A stretch of DNA of 64,000 nt from the NCBI GenBank assembly GCA_905250115.1, contig CAJNOI010000069.1:322287-386286 (forward strand). Direction: 5' to 3'. Under the pieces are notes generated by a model, which worked only from the letters and a program-made list of their open reading frames with translations, was not told the DNA's origin and searched no databases. Position numbers and translations under genes: made by a program. This stretch comes from Adineta steineri (Eukaryota > Rotifera > Eurotatoria > Adinetida > Adinetidae). Of this stretch, positions 47,072 through 59,709 are shown one piece after another (the stretch's first letter is position 1; the number at the start of each line of letters is the position of its first letter).

Positions 47072-48484
47072 TTATGATATATATATATATCAACAATTCA
47101 GAACAAATGTTTTAGTTGCTAAATTCCTAACACTTTTATTCGTTCGTTGCACGTACCGCTTTAAGTGTTATAGGATTGAATAAATGACTAGATGGTAGGA
47201 AAAAAAATCATGTTTTACTTCCCCCACTTTCTTTTTTCTTTCGTGATTCGATTCTTTCTCTTTTTTCTCTTTTTTTCGTTTTATATGATATATGCAAACA
47301 CCTGTATTAGTCTACGTACATAAGCTTTAATTTCATATGATGATAATATTGACTCGAATACTTCTTTTCTTCTAGAAGCTTCAAAAAAAGTTGCCGTCAC
47401 TTTTTTTCGTATGAATCAAAAGACAAGAGAAAAAGAACTCAGAACGACAAATCTCGAAGAAAGAAAAATATATAAGTTGACACATCTATCGTATTTTTTC
47501 CTTCATATATCAATACTTACTAGTTTTTATTATGATTAAATTAAAGAAGAAAATATTCGAACTTTTACATAAAGTTAATCGATCGTTAAGAACCAATTTA
47601 CATAAATAAAATAAATCCTTATTCTTTTCAAGTCAACTTAAAACAATAAATACTTTAATTACATTTATTTTACTTTAATCTCATATTGTAGTTTATTAGG
47701 ATTGTTCGGGTGAGATCGACCTTGCATTTGTATCGATACCAAAAAGTGGATAATCTTGTATAAACGTCGTTAGTTAATGTTGTTATTATTTATATCTTAT
47801 GTTCACCTTGAAAATCTTCTATTACCAATCCACTTTATATGCAATCATATATTATTTTTCGAATAGTACTGATATAATCAATAATATTTGACTGAGTTTA
47901 GTATTTCGTGTATAAAAATCTATTTATTGTTTGTTTTGATTTAGTATTTTATATGATATATCGAATTTAAAAACTCAAAAAATATCATTTAATTGATAGA
48001 TTACTCTTTTGTTTCTATCATCGACAAAGTCAGTTTTTGAATTCGTCCTTCCGTTTTCGTGAATATTTGTTTTAGATTAGTCTTATAAAAATATAGTTGT
48101 AATATTTAATTGATCTACATTATTAGAATCTAAATTTTTACATAAATTTCATGCTGAACACATTCTATTTTCGTTATCCTTGTGTAACGATTGTTGATGT
48201 TATTAAACATTTTCTATTTCATCGCATACTATGAATATTGTATCATTATACATTTCAATTTCTGTCAGTTACTAAAGATAAGTCATGATATATATTTATT
48301 TGCTTTATGATCGACAGACGAAAAAGTATAAAATACTATAATCAAGATAAAGATTTCTTCATGATTTTTTTCAATTTTATTAACATTAGATTATTAAATA
48401 ATCGCAAAAGAATGTATTTATCACTTTATCTCGGCTAGATGTTCATAATTAATATATCTATATTATTATATAGAAAATTCTCTA
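47072..48484. other. Spacer between cluster members 2 and 3
   Basis: AT-rich 1.4 kb with pyrimidine-rich patches at about 47215-47280. No gene, tRNA or repeat was recognised. Confidence 0.5.
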
Positions 48485-49284
48485 TCAATTTGATGTTAGA
48501 AAGATTTCAGCATATGTAGGTGGTTTTGCTGTATAAATAGATGGGTTCACAACAGGTGAATTCTGATAACCATATGTTGTTGACGGTATTGTACGAATAG
48601 ATGAAAATAATGGTAATTGTTGTCTTCCTGTTTGTTCGATAGTATTATTATATGATGGTGGAGATTGTTCGGAGATTGATGGATGTTCATGTAAACGACG
48701 TTGCTGTTGATAGCGATAAGCAGATGGATAATCAACTAAACAATATTCTTGTGATATTTGTTCATGTATACGACGAGATTCATTAACTGGATCTACAACG
48801 AATAACTAATTAAAAATGAGAATTTACTATATCTTATTTCTCAATGAATAGATCGTTTTCAAGATCATAAGAAAATGATCTCTTAAGTTTTTATATAAAC
48901 ATCATTCAAATCATCAAGGATAAGTGAATAATGATTTAACTATATAAAACAAATATTTTTTTGATTGATTTCATTTCATAAAAAGTTTTTTTTTTTGATA
49001 TATCAACTTTCATTGTTTTCTTTTTCATTAAACATTTTATTCTTGGCCTTTAGTATAAACTTAAATTTTCTTTAGAATAATAATTAAAAATAATTTCATA
49101 CGTGTTGATTGTTGAGATTTTCCATTTTTATTTTTATGTGAATAACATATGAGTAGACAAATAGCAATAGTTACCAAAGCTGGTATTAATATAGCCACAA
49201 CACTTAATGAAATGATTTTTTTATACAAATATTTAGTTTTCTTTTATATTATACATACGTAATTAATGACATAGGTTGCATCAT
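48485..49284 (-). CDS. Single-pass membrane protein with PPxY tail (cluster member 3)
   Basis: Three exons (49259-49284, 49102-49202, 48485-48792) give 144 residues. The protein starts MMQPMSLIT and goes almost directly into the helix VVAILIPALVTIAICLLICY, followed by HKNKNGK. The tail is Gln/Ser/Tyr-rich with SPPSYNNT and, at the very end, KPPTYAEIFL: two PPxY motifs. The phase-2 and phase-1 introns around the helix exon match the two neighbouring genes. ATTTTATTTAG lies 24 nt before the first ATG. The ectodomain seems lost or lies in an unseen upstream exon. Confidence 0.65.
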
Positions 49285-49912
49285 TTTCGTTTACTAAAAA
49301 GATACTTCTAAATAAAATAAATCTTTTTTGATTGTCATCAACGAAAAGAATGAAAAATGTATTTAAAAGAGAGAAACGTGTGATACTATATAATTCTTTT
49401 TTCTATGATACAAATTGTTGGTGAGATGAGGCAACAAAACCAACAGGTAATCATCAATTGTTGTAGACGAACGTATAAGAATAGATTTCGTTTTTCTTTC
49501 TCTCGTTCTCTTTCATCAATTCTTTTATCAGCTTGAAAAGAATAAAGAAAATTTTACTTTTTTTTGTACTTTCATTTGGTTTCAATTGATATATATACAA
49601 GTCATTTATGAACATAATGAATTCTACTAGACTGTAAAATATATTTTAGAGATTTGTTGTTAGGTCAAACTAAAAATGCTCTTCATTGTAGATTCTTATA
49701 TTGTAGTTTTACTTTTATCGCAGTATTTTGATTTTTCAATGAAAGATCAGTATTCTAAAATGAACATTTCTTTTTCTCAGCAAGAAAAAAACCAAATAAA
49801 AATTTGTTGAATATCGTTTTTTGACTTAGGCAAAAAAACAAAGAAAATAAACAGAACAATGATTAATTAATGATAAACAGCGAAATTAGTTCAGTTATGC
49901 ATATTATCATGA
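49285..49912. other. Spacer between member 3 and the chitinase gene
   Basis: AT-rich 630 bp, containing the upstream flank of member 3 and the 3' flank of the chitinase gene. Nothing else was recognised. Confidence 0.5.
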
Positions 49913-52900
49913 TTAACAATGATGATGTGTTGATATGACAACTATTGATAGGGCTAAAAGGTAATAGACGACGTGTGTAATTTGACTGACTGAAACGGCT
50001 ATGGCGCCATCGCTAAAAATATTAAAAAAATCTTTTGTTATATATTGATACTTAAGATGAAGATAAAAAAAAGTAACCTTATATCCTGGATGTTGCATAA
50101 ACTCGTTTGACAATATTTCACGCATATAGTCTTGCCTTCTGCTTTGCTTGATAAGCATTGTGGTTGTTGTGTGAGATTGCCCGTCGATGGTGGAGGCGTT
50201 GAACAACCCCGACTGAATTGTAGTAGTTTTCCTATATGAACATATATATAAATAGTTACCGATTGTTTCAAAATTAAATAAAATAATATTCTTTTATTTT
50301 TAACCTGCGGCGTTTGTGGTTCTTTTGCTGTAGCATATTTGTTGTTTCGTTTCGCACATCGTTGATGTTGTCTGATTCGGATTCATTTGACAATCGCTGT
50401 TCTCCTTCTGACTGTCGCAAGAGTAGCAAAGCATACCTATAGAAGGCTATAGTAGATGAAGAAAGTCATGTTGAAAAGGAAAAAAGGAATATATTTAATA
50501 CCTTGTACAGGATCAAATTCAACTGCTTTTTCTTGTGTACATGTTTCAAATTCAGATGTTGTTCGACTTAATATTGATATTGATTTGCTTGATGATGATC
50601 CTTTGGATTCTTTCTTTGATTTTGTTGGACCTGCATCGCTTGGACTATCATCATCATCTGTATCATCGTCATCATCGTCTCCTTTATTTGAAGATCGTGT
50701 AACACCAGCTACTGGATTTTCATAACCTTCGACAAGTTCTTCACAATTAAGCTAATAACAATTTACATATAAATCAAATTATAACTAAAGACAAAAACAA
50801 ACCTTATCTAAACCAATCCATTTACATGTTTTTTCATTTGGATCAAAGTAAGCACCTAAAAAAAAGAAGTATATATAAAAAGTCTATATTATCGTTTTTT
50901 TCTAATATTTTTCTTTACCAGTATAGCATACTTCACGTTTTTGTTCACCCCACTGGCTACCAACACCACGACATAAAAAGTAACTTTTACAATCGGACGG
51001 ATCAGGCCATTGACCATCTTTTAATTCTTCACATACATCTTCTGGTGCTAAAAAAGATAAAATATTAATTTCATTTATAAAAGTATTTTTCTTTTACTCG
51101 GTGTATCAGCATCACGTTTGGATTTTTTCGGTTTTTTTGTTGTTTTTTCTGTTGTTTGTGATTGAGTTTGAGGTTTAAAATCTATAGTACATATATATAT
51201 ATATAAAGTTTATCTCATTTTATTTCTCATCTACCTTTATATTCTTTTGTTGGACAAGATGAACAAATTTTTTCTTTTGGCAATAATTTAACTTGTCCGT
51301 GTAGAACAGCTTTTATTGTTTTTATAAGAGGAAACTTTCCTTGACAACAAAATTGACCACGAAAATCATCCATATCAAGTGTCCATATCATCGCACCACC
51401 CAAATTATTTTGTTTTATATAATTTGCCTATTCATAATTTATTTTTTTTTGGTTTATTTATCTTGTATCATATTCTTACTTTATATTTCATACTACGAAC
51501 ATTTTCTACACCAGCTTTCGGTTGATTATAGGGTCCAGCTATATATGGAACAAGTTGTTTAGCATCCCATGTTTCTTTCATTTTTTCACAAACAATTTGA
51601 ATACAACTCTAAAAAATTGAATTAATTTGAAAATAAAAAATTTTGTAAAATAGATTTATACTTCATAATATGCAACAAAACCACTTTCACCTTTAAATCC
51701 TGTATAAGGCATAGCTGATGTATCACCTCGTCCATATGTTCCTATACCTAACATTATTTTACTTGGTGGCATACCCAATTTTTGATAATATTTCACAGCA
51801 AAATCCTATATTAAATATAAATTAATGGTAAAAAAAGAAAACATTCGGATACATACAATATACATTGTATCATCTTTTTCATTATCTTTACTGTTCAATG
51901 ATGAATGATGAGCACGATTTTGATCCCATGCTCCATGAAAATCGTAAGTCATTAAATTAAACCTTTGTGTAATAAACAAAAGAACGTCATCGAAATTAAA
52001 CTCCTTTTTTATTTTACATACCAGTCCATTACTCTAAAGAAAAAGATTTCGACATTGCCGTTTTTTCTGTGAATGAAAAATAATTCAACTTACGGAACAA
52101 GTTTATCTACTTCATATGCTTTATCAATATTAACTTTTGCTGCTGATACAGCAGCAGTAAGAAGAAGACGTTCATTACCACTAGTTTCTGCTTCTTTTTC
52201 GAATGTTGCATATAAGACCTAATAAGAAAAATATTGATGCAAATTTTATCAAAAAAGACTTTATTAAACGAACTTCACACATTTTTGTAAATTTTTGTTT
52301 ATCTTCTCTGGGACTATCTCTCCAATCAACCCCTAATATTTAAATAATTTAATCAATTACTTAATTTCGTTGTAATACTTACCGGGATATTCAAAATCTA
52401 AATGAGAATAAATTAAATTTATCATGAAGTATTTTATTTACGATCTTACCAAGATCAAGACCATCAAATTTATGTTTTCGTAAATATTTTACTGTTGATT
52501 CAGCAAATTTTTTCATTGTTTTTTCAGATTTAACAATACCTAAAAATCAAATAAATGTAAACACTATCATATATACATCGATTTGACAACTGAGTGATAG
52601 AAATAAATGCGTACTATCCTCATGTTTAATGTGACTAAAGAAAATAGTAAATTATCGATCTAAGAGAACTTTTTGTTTGTAAGATAATCTTGTAGTTATA
52701 TTACCTGCAAAATCTTTCATTCCCATATCCTATGTAAAAAGAAAACAATTCTATAAATCTCTATCCTTTAGAAAATTTCATACCCAACCACCAACAGCAA
52801 GTAAAGTTCTTAAATTTTTATTAACACTTTTCCAAGCATTAAATCGTTCAAAAAAGCCTTAAAAATAGAATAAACATATTTATTCATATTGAATATTAAT

Positions 52901-53255
52901 ACCTACCAGGTTGACTTCCATCTTTCAAATCATGTTTTTCCATTGGTGTTAATTGATTATTATCCATTTCAGAAAAAGCATATATTACATGTGTACATAA
53001 ACAAGGATCAATATCTTCAGGTGTCATTGAACCTCCACCGGGACGTTTCATAGCTAAAATAGAATTCAATAGATACAAAATGATAGAAATATAAAATCTC
53101 TTACCCCAATTTGTAAAGTAACATACAATTTTAAATTTTTGTTCAACTGCAAAAATAATTGATACTAAAGAAAATAAATTTATGTTTAATTGAGAAAAAA
53201 AATTAGTTTTACTTTTAAAGAAGAATATATATAGGAGAGATTGTGAAAATTTCAT
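49913..53255 (-). CDS. GH18 chitinase fused to a chitin-binding domain and a Ly6-like domain with GPI-like tail
   Basis: About seventeen short exons. The signal peptide MKFSQSLLYIFFFKISIIFA is split by the first intron. The GH18 domain follows: KIVCYFTNWAMKRPGGG, PCLCTHVIYAFSEM, the intact catalytic DGLDLDFEYPG (DxxDxDxE, joined across an intron near 52385-52450), FNLMTYDFHGAWD-like, KIMLGIGTYGRG and GGAMIWTLDMDDFRG. A Lys/Thr-rich linker leads to a CBM14 chitin-binding module with six Cys (CEELKDGQWPDPSDCKSYF.. to ..NC). An acidic, Ser-rich linker follows. The last three exons encode a Ly6/uPAR-type domain (LCYSCDSQ.., SRGC.., KYCQTSLCN) and a hydrophobic C-terminus (VVYYLLALSIVVIS), like a GPI-attachment signal. 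The chitinase and Ly6 exons join in phase, and the Ly6 part has no signal peptide of its own, so I read one gene. The fusion needs transcript proof; the chitinase call is firm. Confidence 0.82.
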
Positions 53256-53927
53256 GATTTATTCTGGAAGTGTATGAAATTTTACAAAGTGGCTTCTTCT
53301 TCGATTATAACAATGATGAAACATGAACGATCAACGATTACAAACACATACGGATCGATGACGAAGAAACGTGACGTAAACGTAAGAGAAAAAAAAGAAG
53401 ATAAAGAAAATAGAGCTTTATTGACATCTCTTTTTTTTCTCGATCAAGTGTGGTCATCGATCGGGTCGTTTTATTTTCTTTTGGCTTTATATGATTATAT
53501 TTATTTAGTAATTGATTGACTCGTTCTCTTATTCTTTATACTATATTCATTTTTGACTCTCTCTCTTGTTCTTGTTCTTGTTGTAGTTCACAAGATTAAG
53601 ACTGCATATTTCTCCGACTTTTACAAACAATTAAGTAATGAATAAACAAAATATTCATATAACCTATACAAATGATTTCTTGTTCTTCCTTTTTCTCTGT
53701 TAGTTTAATATTGAATAACTGAAACGAAAGAAGTGTGAACAAATTTTTACAAATCATGAATAGTAATAATATACGTGATGACAAAAAAAATATCTGAATT
53801 TTTTCTATTGCATAATTCTTTGGTAGATAATATGACAATTATTTAATTAGATTTAAGCGGTAGAAATAATAAATTTATATAAGTAAAAAATATTGTAGAT
53901 GACTTCATGAGTCTATTGACAAAGAAG

Positions 53928-53969
53928 GGTGTGGGTGTGAATGTTCTCTCTTTATCTACACCCACATCC
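53928..53969. repeat. Telomere-like inverted repeat (copy 2)
   Basis: GGTGTGGGTGTGA at about 53928-53940 faces its near inverse CTACACCCACATCC at about 53956-53969, with a short T/C-rich loop. On the minus strand the right arm reads TTGAGGATGTGGGTGTAG, very like the left arm of copy 1 at 15020-15040 (TCGAGGATGGGTGTGGGTGT). Confidence 0.7.
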
Positions 53970-54044
53970 TCAAGAATTTCATTTGAAATATTATATTTTC
54001 ATGTGACAAAAGCTTATCAGCGCAGTTCCGGTGGGGCTAAAAAT

Positions 54045-54257
54045 GTGGAACTCACGCGTGTTCGCATCAAAATATCTGATCACGTCTAAGTGCTTTGTTT
54101 TCTTTTTTTGCACAAATTTAATTAATTTATAGCTATTTTTGACAATTTTTGGGTATTTGTATTAAATTTGAGGAGGGGGGAGGAGGGAGGGGAGCTGGAA
54201 AACTTGAACTTAAAACTTACACTCACGATTTTCTTCGAAAATTTACGTGAGTTCCAC
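54045..54257. mobile_element. Short inverted-repeat segment with a polypurine tract
   Basis: GTGGAACTCACG (54045-54056) is perfectly inverted at 54246-54257 (CGTGAGTTCCAC). Between them is a G-rich polypurine run GAGGAGGGGGGAGGAGGGAG (about 54171-54190). The 213-bp span with no coding sequence fits a tiny non-autonomous element. Confidence 0.55.
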
Positions 54258-54762
54258 AAAATCAGGAGGTGTTTATATATAATAACGCATAAAAGAAATA
54301 TCGAGTGGTAAAAGGAAGACCGTTTTTTTCTCGTCATCTTTTTTTAGTCAACGATAAACAATATCTTTGTTATTCATATATATTCTGTATGTTAAAAGTA
54401 ATAGGTCACAAGTACAAGTACCTATATGTACTTATGGATGGAAGAGAAAAATTAGAACAGGAATGATTCATTCTATACTATTTCAATTATTATAATGATC
54501 AAAAATCAAATTCATAAAATCATGATACTATTTTCTATTCATTGGTAAGATAAGTATAACTAAAAATGACTGATTTTAATGTATTATTATGAATTTTTTT
54601 TTTAATAGATTTTAATAATGTAATGTTACGAACGAAGAACAATAAACTTTGTATTATCTTTTTTACTTATTTCAAAGTAAAAAAAACAAAATAACAAAAA
54701 ACAAAAACAAACGGCAAAAAAAAACAGATTCTTCGATTTTTCTAACGATATAATAAATGGTT

Positions 54763-56413
<1,651 letters not shown>

Positions 56414-58437
56414 AAAATTAAATATATGGCACTGGGGTACTGTAAAAAATAGAAATTATATAGAGAGAAAAGTATTTCGCTTTCACAATATCCAATTGCA
56501 AGTATTTTGCGTACATTTCTGACGTCTCTAATAAAAATTTGCCAAATATAGATGACGCTATTCTATTAAGAATAACGGAAATAAAAGAGTATAGTTCACA
56601 TATGTTAATATCAGATATTTCTACGATATATTTATTGTCGCTAAAGAACTGTTATAATGCTATTTTCTAACTCCCATTCAAATTTAGGAATCGTTTTGAT
56701 CAAAAGATCCCATGATAGAGCTGTAGGTCAAAGATTTTTGGACTATACATATCGATTATTCTCAGGTCCGAAGACTTTTATTAGGAATATTTTGCACTTT
56801 TTGGATGTATAATTAAATAACAGATAAAGATTGTATTCATTGATTAATTACTTTCTCAAGAAAAAAACACAGTATAAAAGTTATTTCTTATTGTTTTGAA
56901 AAAAAAAATATAGATTTTTTCAGAGCCTAGAAAATGCAGTTTGCAAATACTAATATAGCTGTTTTCAGTATAATTATTTGTTTACTTCATTCTCGAATAT
57001 AACAGCATCTGCTATCAATATCGAAATAAAAGACAGGTGATCACAAGCCTAAATTAAGAACGCAAATAGTCATCGAGATTCGATTTTCAACATTATATCT
57101 AAATAGACCAGTAGTATCTACCTTGAAACTTGAATTCAACTACTCAATCATTTGATTTCATCTCTTTATATATATATTCTCTTGAAAGGCAAATCTCTAT
57201 TTTTTAGAGATGCACATAAAATGTAAATTAATTCTTTGAGTTCTTCAAAAATAGAAATGTATGCAAAGTTTTTGTAAGTATTTGACATTTATAATATTTA
57301 TTCTATAAAGATTTTCTTGTTTGATTTTCTGAGGGTGTGGGTAGGTACGAGTGAAATTAAGTATGTGAGATTGAAGTTAACGCCGACATCCATACACCGT
57401 CAGAATATAAATGCGTTTAAAATTGCATAGAACTCCATTTATAAAGCAAACCAGGACTCCTCCTTTTTTTCCTCCATTTCTATAGAACACTAGATCTATA
57501 GTTTATTAATTACAGTGATTAGGGACGATATTTGGTGCCTGTGATGCTAGAAAAAAATGTATCAGACAGAAGCTACCTAAAAGCCATCTAAGTTACGTTG
57601 AAACTAAATGACCATTTTAAATGTCTAGATGATTTCTACTTCAAAGTTTTTAGTTACAAAATGGTGTATTTATTATGATTCGCTAGTAAATTGCACTAGA
57701 TGCCGTAAGTAAATTATAGACTAATTAAGAAAAAACAATTATAGATATAGAATATATATATATATATGACGATAGTCTATCGGGATCTACTCGAGGTTAA
57801 GGAATTTGCTTCAGACTTCAGGACGATTGAGAATCGAGAAAAAATAATACACTAACAGACATACACAAGGCATAGCTCTGAGTAAGAGTGAGGACGGAAA
57901 GACAGACACCACGTCAACACCCTCGTTAATCTCAATAGGAACCTTGCAAATTCTGACAGGCCGTGAGATCCCTCTTAAATCTTGATAGATCATCTGAAGG
58001 ATAGATGTGTGTGGTTATTCTTTAATTTTTGCATTGATATTCACACCCTTCGACTTGAAAAGCTCAAACGACAAACATTTTAAAAGAACTATAGAATATA
58101 GAAACACAATATAATCAAAATAATAATAATAAATTTTATTCGATATCTCTCATAATTTCACTTTGGAAATGTTTATAGTCATCAAACACTTGTTCGTTAT
58201 CTATGCACTTTAGAAATAAATTCGAAAGCAGTAAAACTTGTATTTTTATTTTATTTGTTGGGAGTCATAAACATTTCTGTTTTATTTTATTAACATCTGA
58301 TAAAAGGCATTTTATGATTTTATTTTTGATATATTTGGAAGAGCAATCTTTTTTTTTTATAAATCAATACAATAATCATTCTATTTTAACGTCTAAAAAC
58401 TGCACATTATTCCTAGTCTTGCTTCTGCAATAACAAG
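56414..58437. other. Divergent region between PRMT and the F5/8C gene
   Basis: AT-rich 2 kb with the third telomere-like hairpin at 57327-57405 and a TA run near 57755. Around 57800-57990 the sequence is somewhat GC-richer but encodes nothing recognisable. It should contain the promoters of both flanking genes. Confidence 0.5.
57327..57405. repeat. Telomere-like inverted repeat (copy 3, degraded)
   Basis: TTCTGAGGGTGTGGGTAGG (57327-57345) faces CCATACACCGTCAGAA (57390-57405), whose reverse complement is TTCTGACGGTGTATGG. The arms match at most positions. The left arm has the GAGGGTGTGGGT core seen in copies 1 and 2. Confidence 0.55.
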
Positions 58438-59159
58438 ATGTTTCGACTTTGCAGAGCTCTTGCGCTCTCATTTTTCATTTTGATTGAATTCCATGCAAAT
58501 ATCAGAACAACTGCTGATCCTCCTCCCGACACTTCCAACGCGATTTCGCTTAATCGTCATGGGTGGACGGTTGTCGCCGATAGTGCCCAGCCTGGTAACG
58601 AAGCGGAATGTATTCTTGATGGCCATCATCACACCTTTTGGCATACCAATTGGGATCCAACCGACGATCCCATGCCTCACAGCATTACAATTGATATGAA
58701 GGACAACTACAATGTTCACGGTCTATCCTATCTTCCTCGTCAGGATGACCAAGACAACGGCAATATTGGAGAGTATTCCATTTATTTGAGTGCTGATGGT
58801 ACAACTTGGGGATCACCGGTTGCGACAGGAACTTGGGAAGACGATGAGAACCTGAAGTACGCTTACTTCTCCGGCAATAGCATCCGCTACGTGCGACTCA
58901 TAATACAGTCCGAGGCCGGTGGCCGTGGTTCATGGGCTAGCGCTGCAGAAATCGAAGTGCTCAGCAATCCAGATTCGAATGGTTGCGTTTCACGCAAAAT
59001 GTGGGTTGTTAAAGCCGACAGTGTAGAAAAAATCGGCGAGGAAGGACATGCAAAGAACGCCTTCGACGATGATCCAAATACGTATTGGCATACTGAGTAC
59101 TACAGAAATGAATCACCCTTGCCTCATAACATCATCATCGACTTGAGAGATGTAGCTCC
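58438..59159 (+). CDS. Secreted F5/8C (discoidin/CBM32) protein, cut by an assembly gap
   Basis: Open frame of 240 codons from ATG 58438 until the run of N. A signal peptide (ALALSFFILIEFHANIRTTA) is followed by one full and one partial F5/8C domain. Unit 1, about residues 35-175: GWTVVADSAQPGNEAECILD, FWHTNWDPTDDPMPHSITID, GLSYLPRQDDQDNGNIGEYS, IRYVRLIIQSEAGGRGSWAS, AAEIEVL. Unit 2 begins WVVKADSVEK and reaches FWHT-like TYWHTEYYRNESPLPHNIII. The wording resembles the carbohydrate-binding N-terminus of fungal and bacterial galactose-oxidase-type and related secreted enzymes. The coding sequence is visibly GC-richer than all neighbours and has no intron. The 3' part, which may hold an enzymatic domain, is missing. 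A TATA-like context is not clear. Horizontal origin is likely but inferred. Confidence 0.8.
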
Positions 59160-59169
59160 NNNNNNNNNN
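59160..59169. other. Assembly gap (10 N)
   Basis: Ten undetermined bases interrupt the F5/8C gene. The sequence right of the gap is AT-rich and does not continue the frame, so the true gap size is probably larger than ten bases, or the join is wrong. Confidence 0.98.
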
Positions 59170-59355
59170 ATAATTATATAAAAATATACATTAATTGATC
59201 ATTATTATCTAAGAAAGTTATATTTAAAGTACTATTAAGATAAGAAAAACTCGATTATAGTACATTTTTTTGATAGAAAAAAAGAAGAACAATATAACAA
59301 ATAGTATATCTATGTATACAAATAAGCTTGATCTAAACATAAATATCCTGTATGT

Positions 59356-59709
59356 TTATGGTTTTTTTTGTTGTTGTTTTGTTATATTCGTTTGGGTAGT
59401 TGATTCTTCTATTGGTAAATGTGAAATAACATCACCAATATTTGTTTCAAGTGTATCAATTCTTTTGCCTAATTCATTCATACGATTCATAACTTGATCG
59501 CTTGCAACCATAAATTTTTCTTCCATTTGTTGGAATATTGTATTTACCTAATAATTAAATTATTCCAAGTAAATATTATCATTATAATATAAACTTACAT
59601 ATGTTGTTAAACCATTAATATTATCAAAATCAGAAGGTAGAGATGAATTATTGTTATTATTCGATGCGGTTGAAGATGATGATGATGAAACTGTTCGCAT
59701 GTCAGTCAT
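59356..59709 (-). CDS. HSBP1: Heat shock factor binding protein 1
   Basis: Two exons, 59599-59709 and 59356-59547, join in phase 0 to 100 residues. HSBP1 is a small trimeric coiled coil that binds HSF1 trimers and is also linked to WASH complex assembly. The second exon carries the conserved core: TIFQQMEEKFMVASDQVMNR, MNELGKRIDTLETNIGDVIS, with heptad spacing. These align to LLQQMQDKF.., [22 protein letters not shown] in the vertebrate protein. The first exon is a Ser/Asn-rich extension ending SDFDNINGLTTY, longer than in vertebrates. A second in-frame Met sits at the fourth codon (MTDMRT). Confidence 0.92.

Larger units (their letters stand above)
53256..54762. other. Divergent flank of the chitinase gene and PRMT 3' flank
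   Basis: AT-rich 1.5 kb carrying the telomere-like hairpin at 53928-53969 and the inverted-repeat segment at 54045-54257. Short open frames here show no family resemblance. Confidence 0.5.

Noticed and set aside
50456-51562. Plus-strand frames across the chitinase region
   Set aside because: Antisense shadows of minus-strand chitinase exons.
58468-58719. Frames overlapping the F5/8C gene in other phases
   Set aside because: Shadows permitted by its higher GC content; the signal peptide and domain lie in the 58438 frame.
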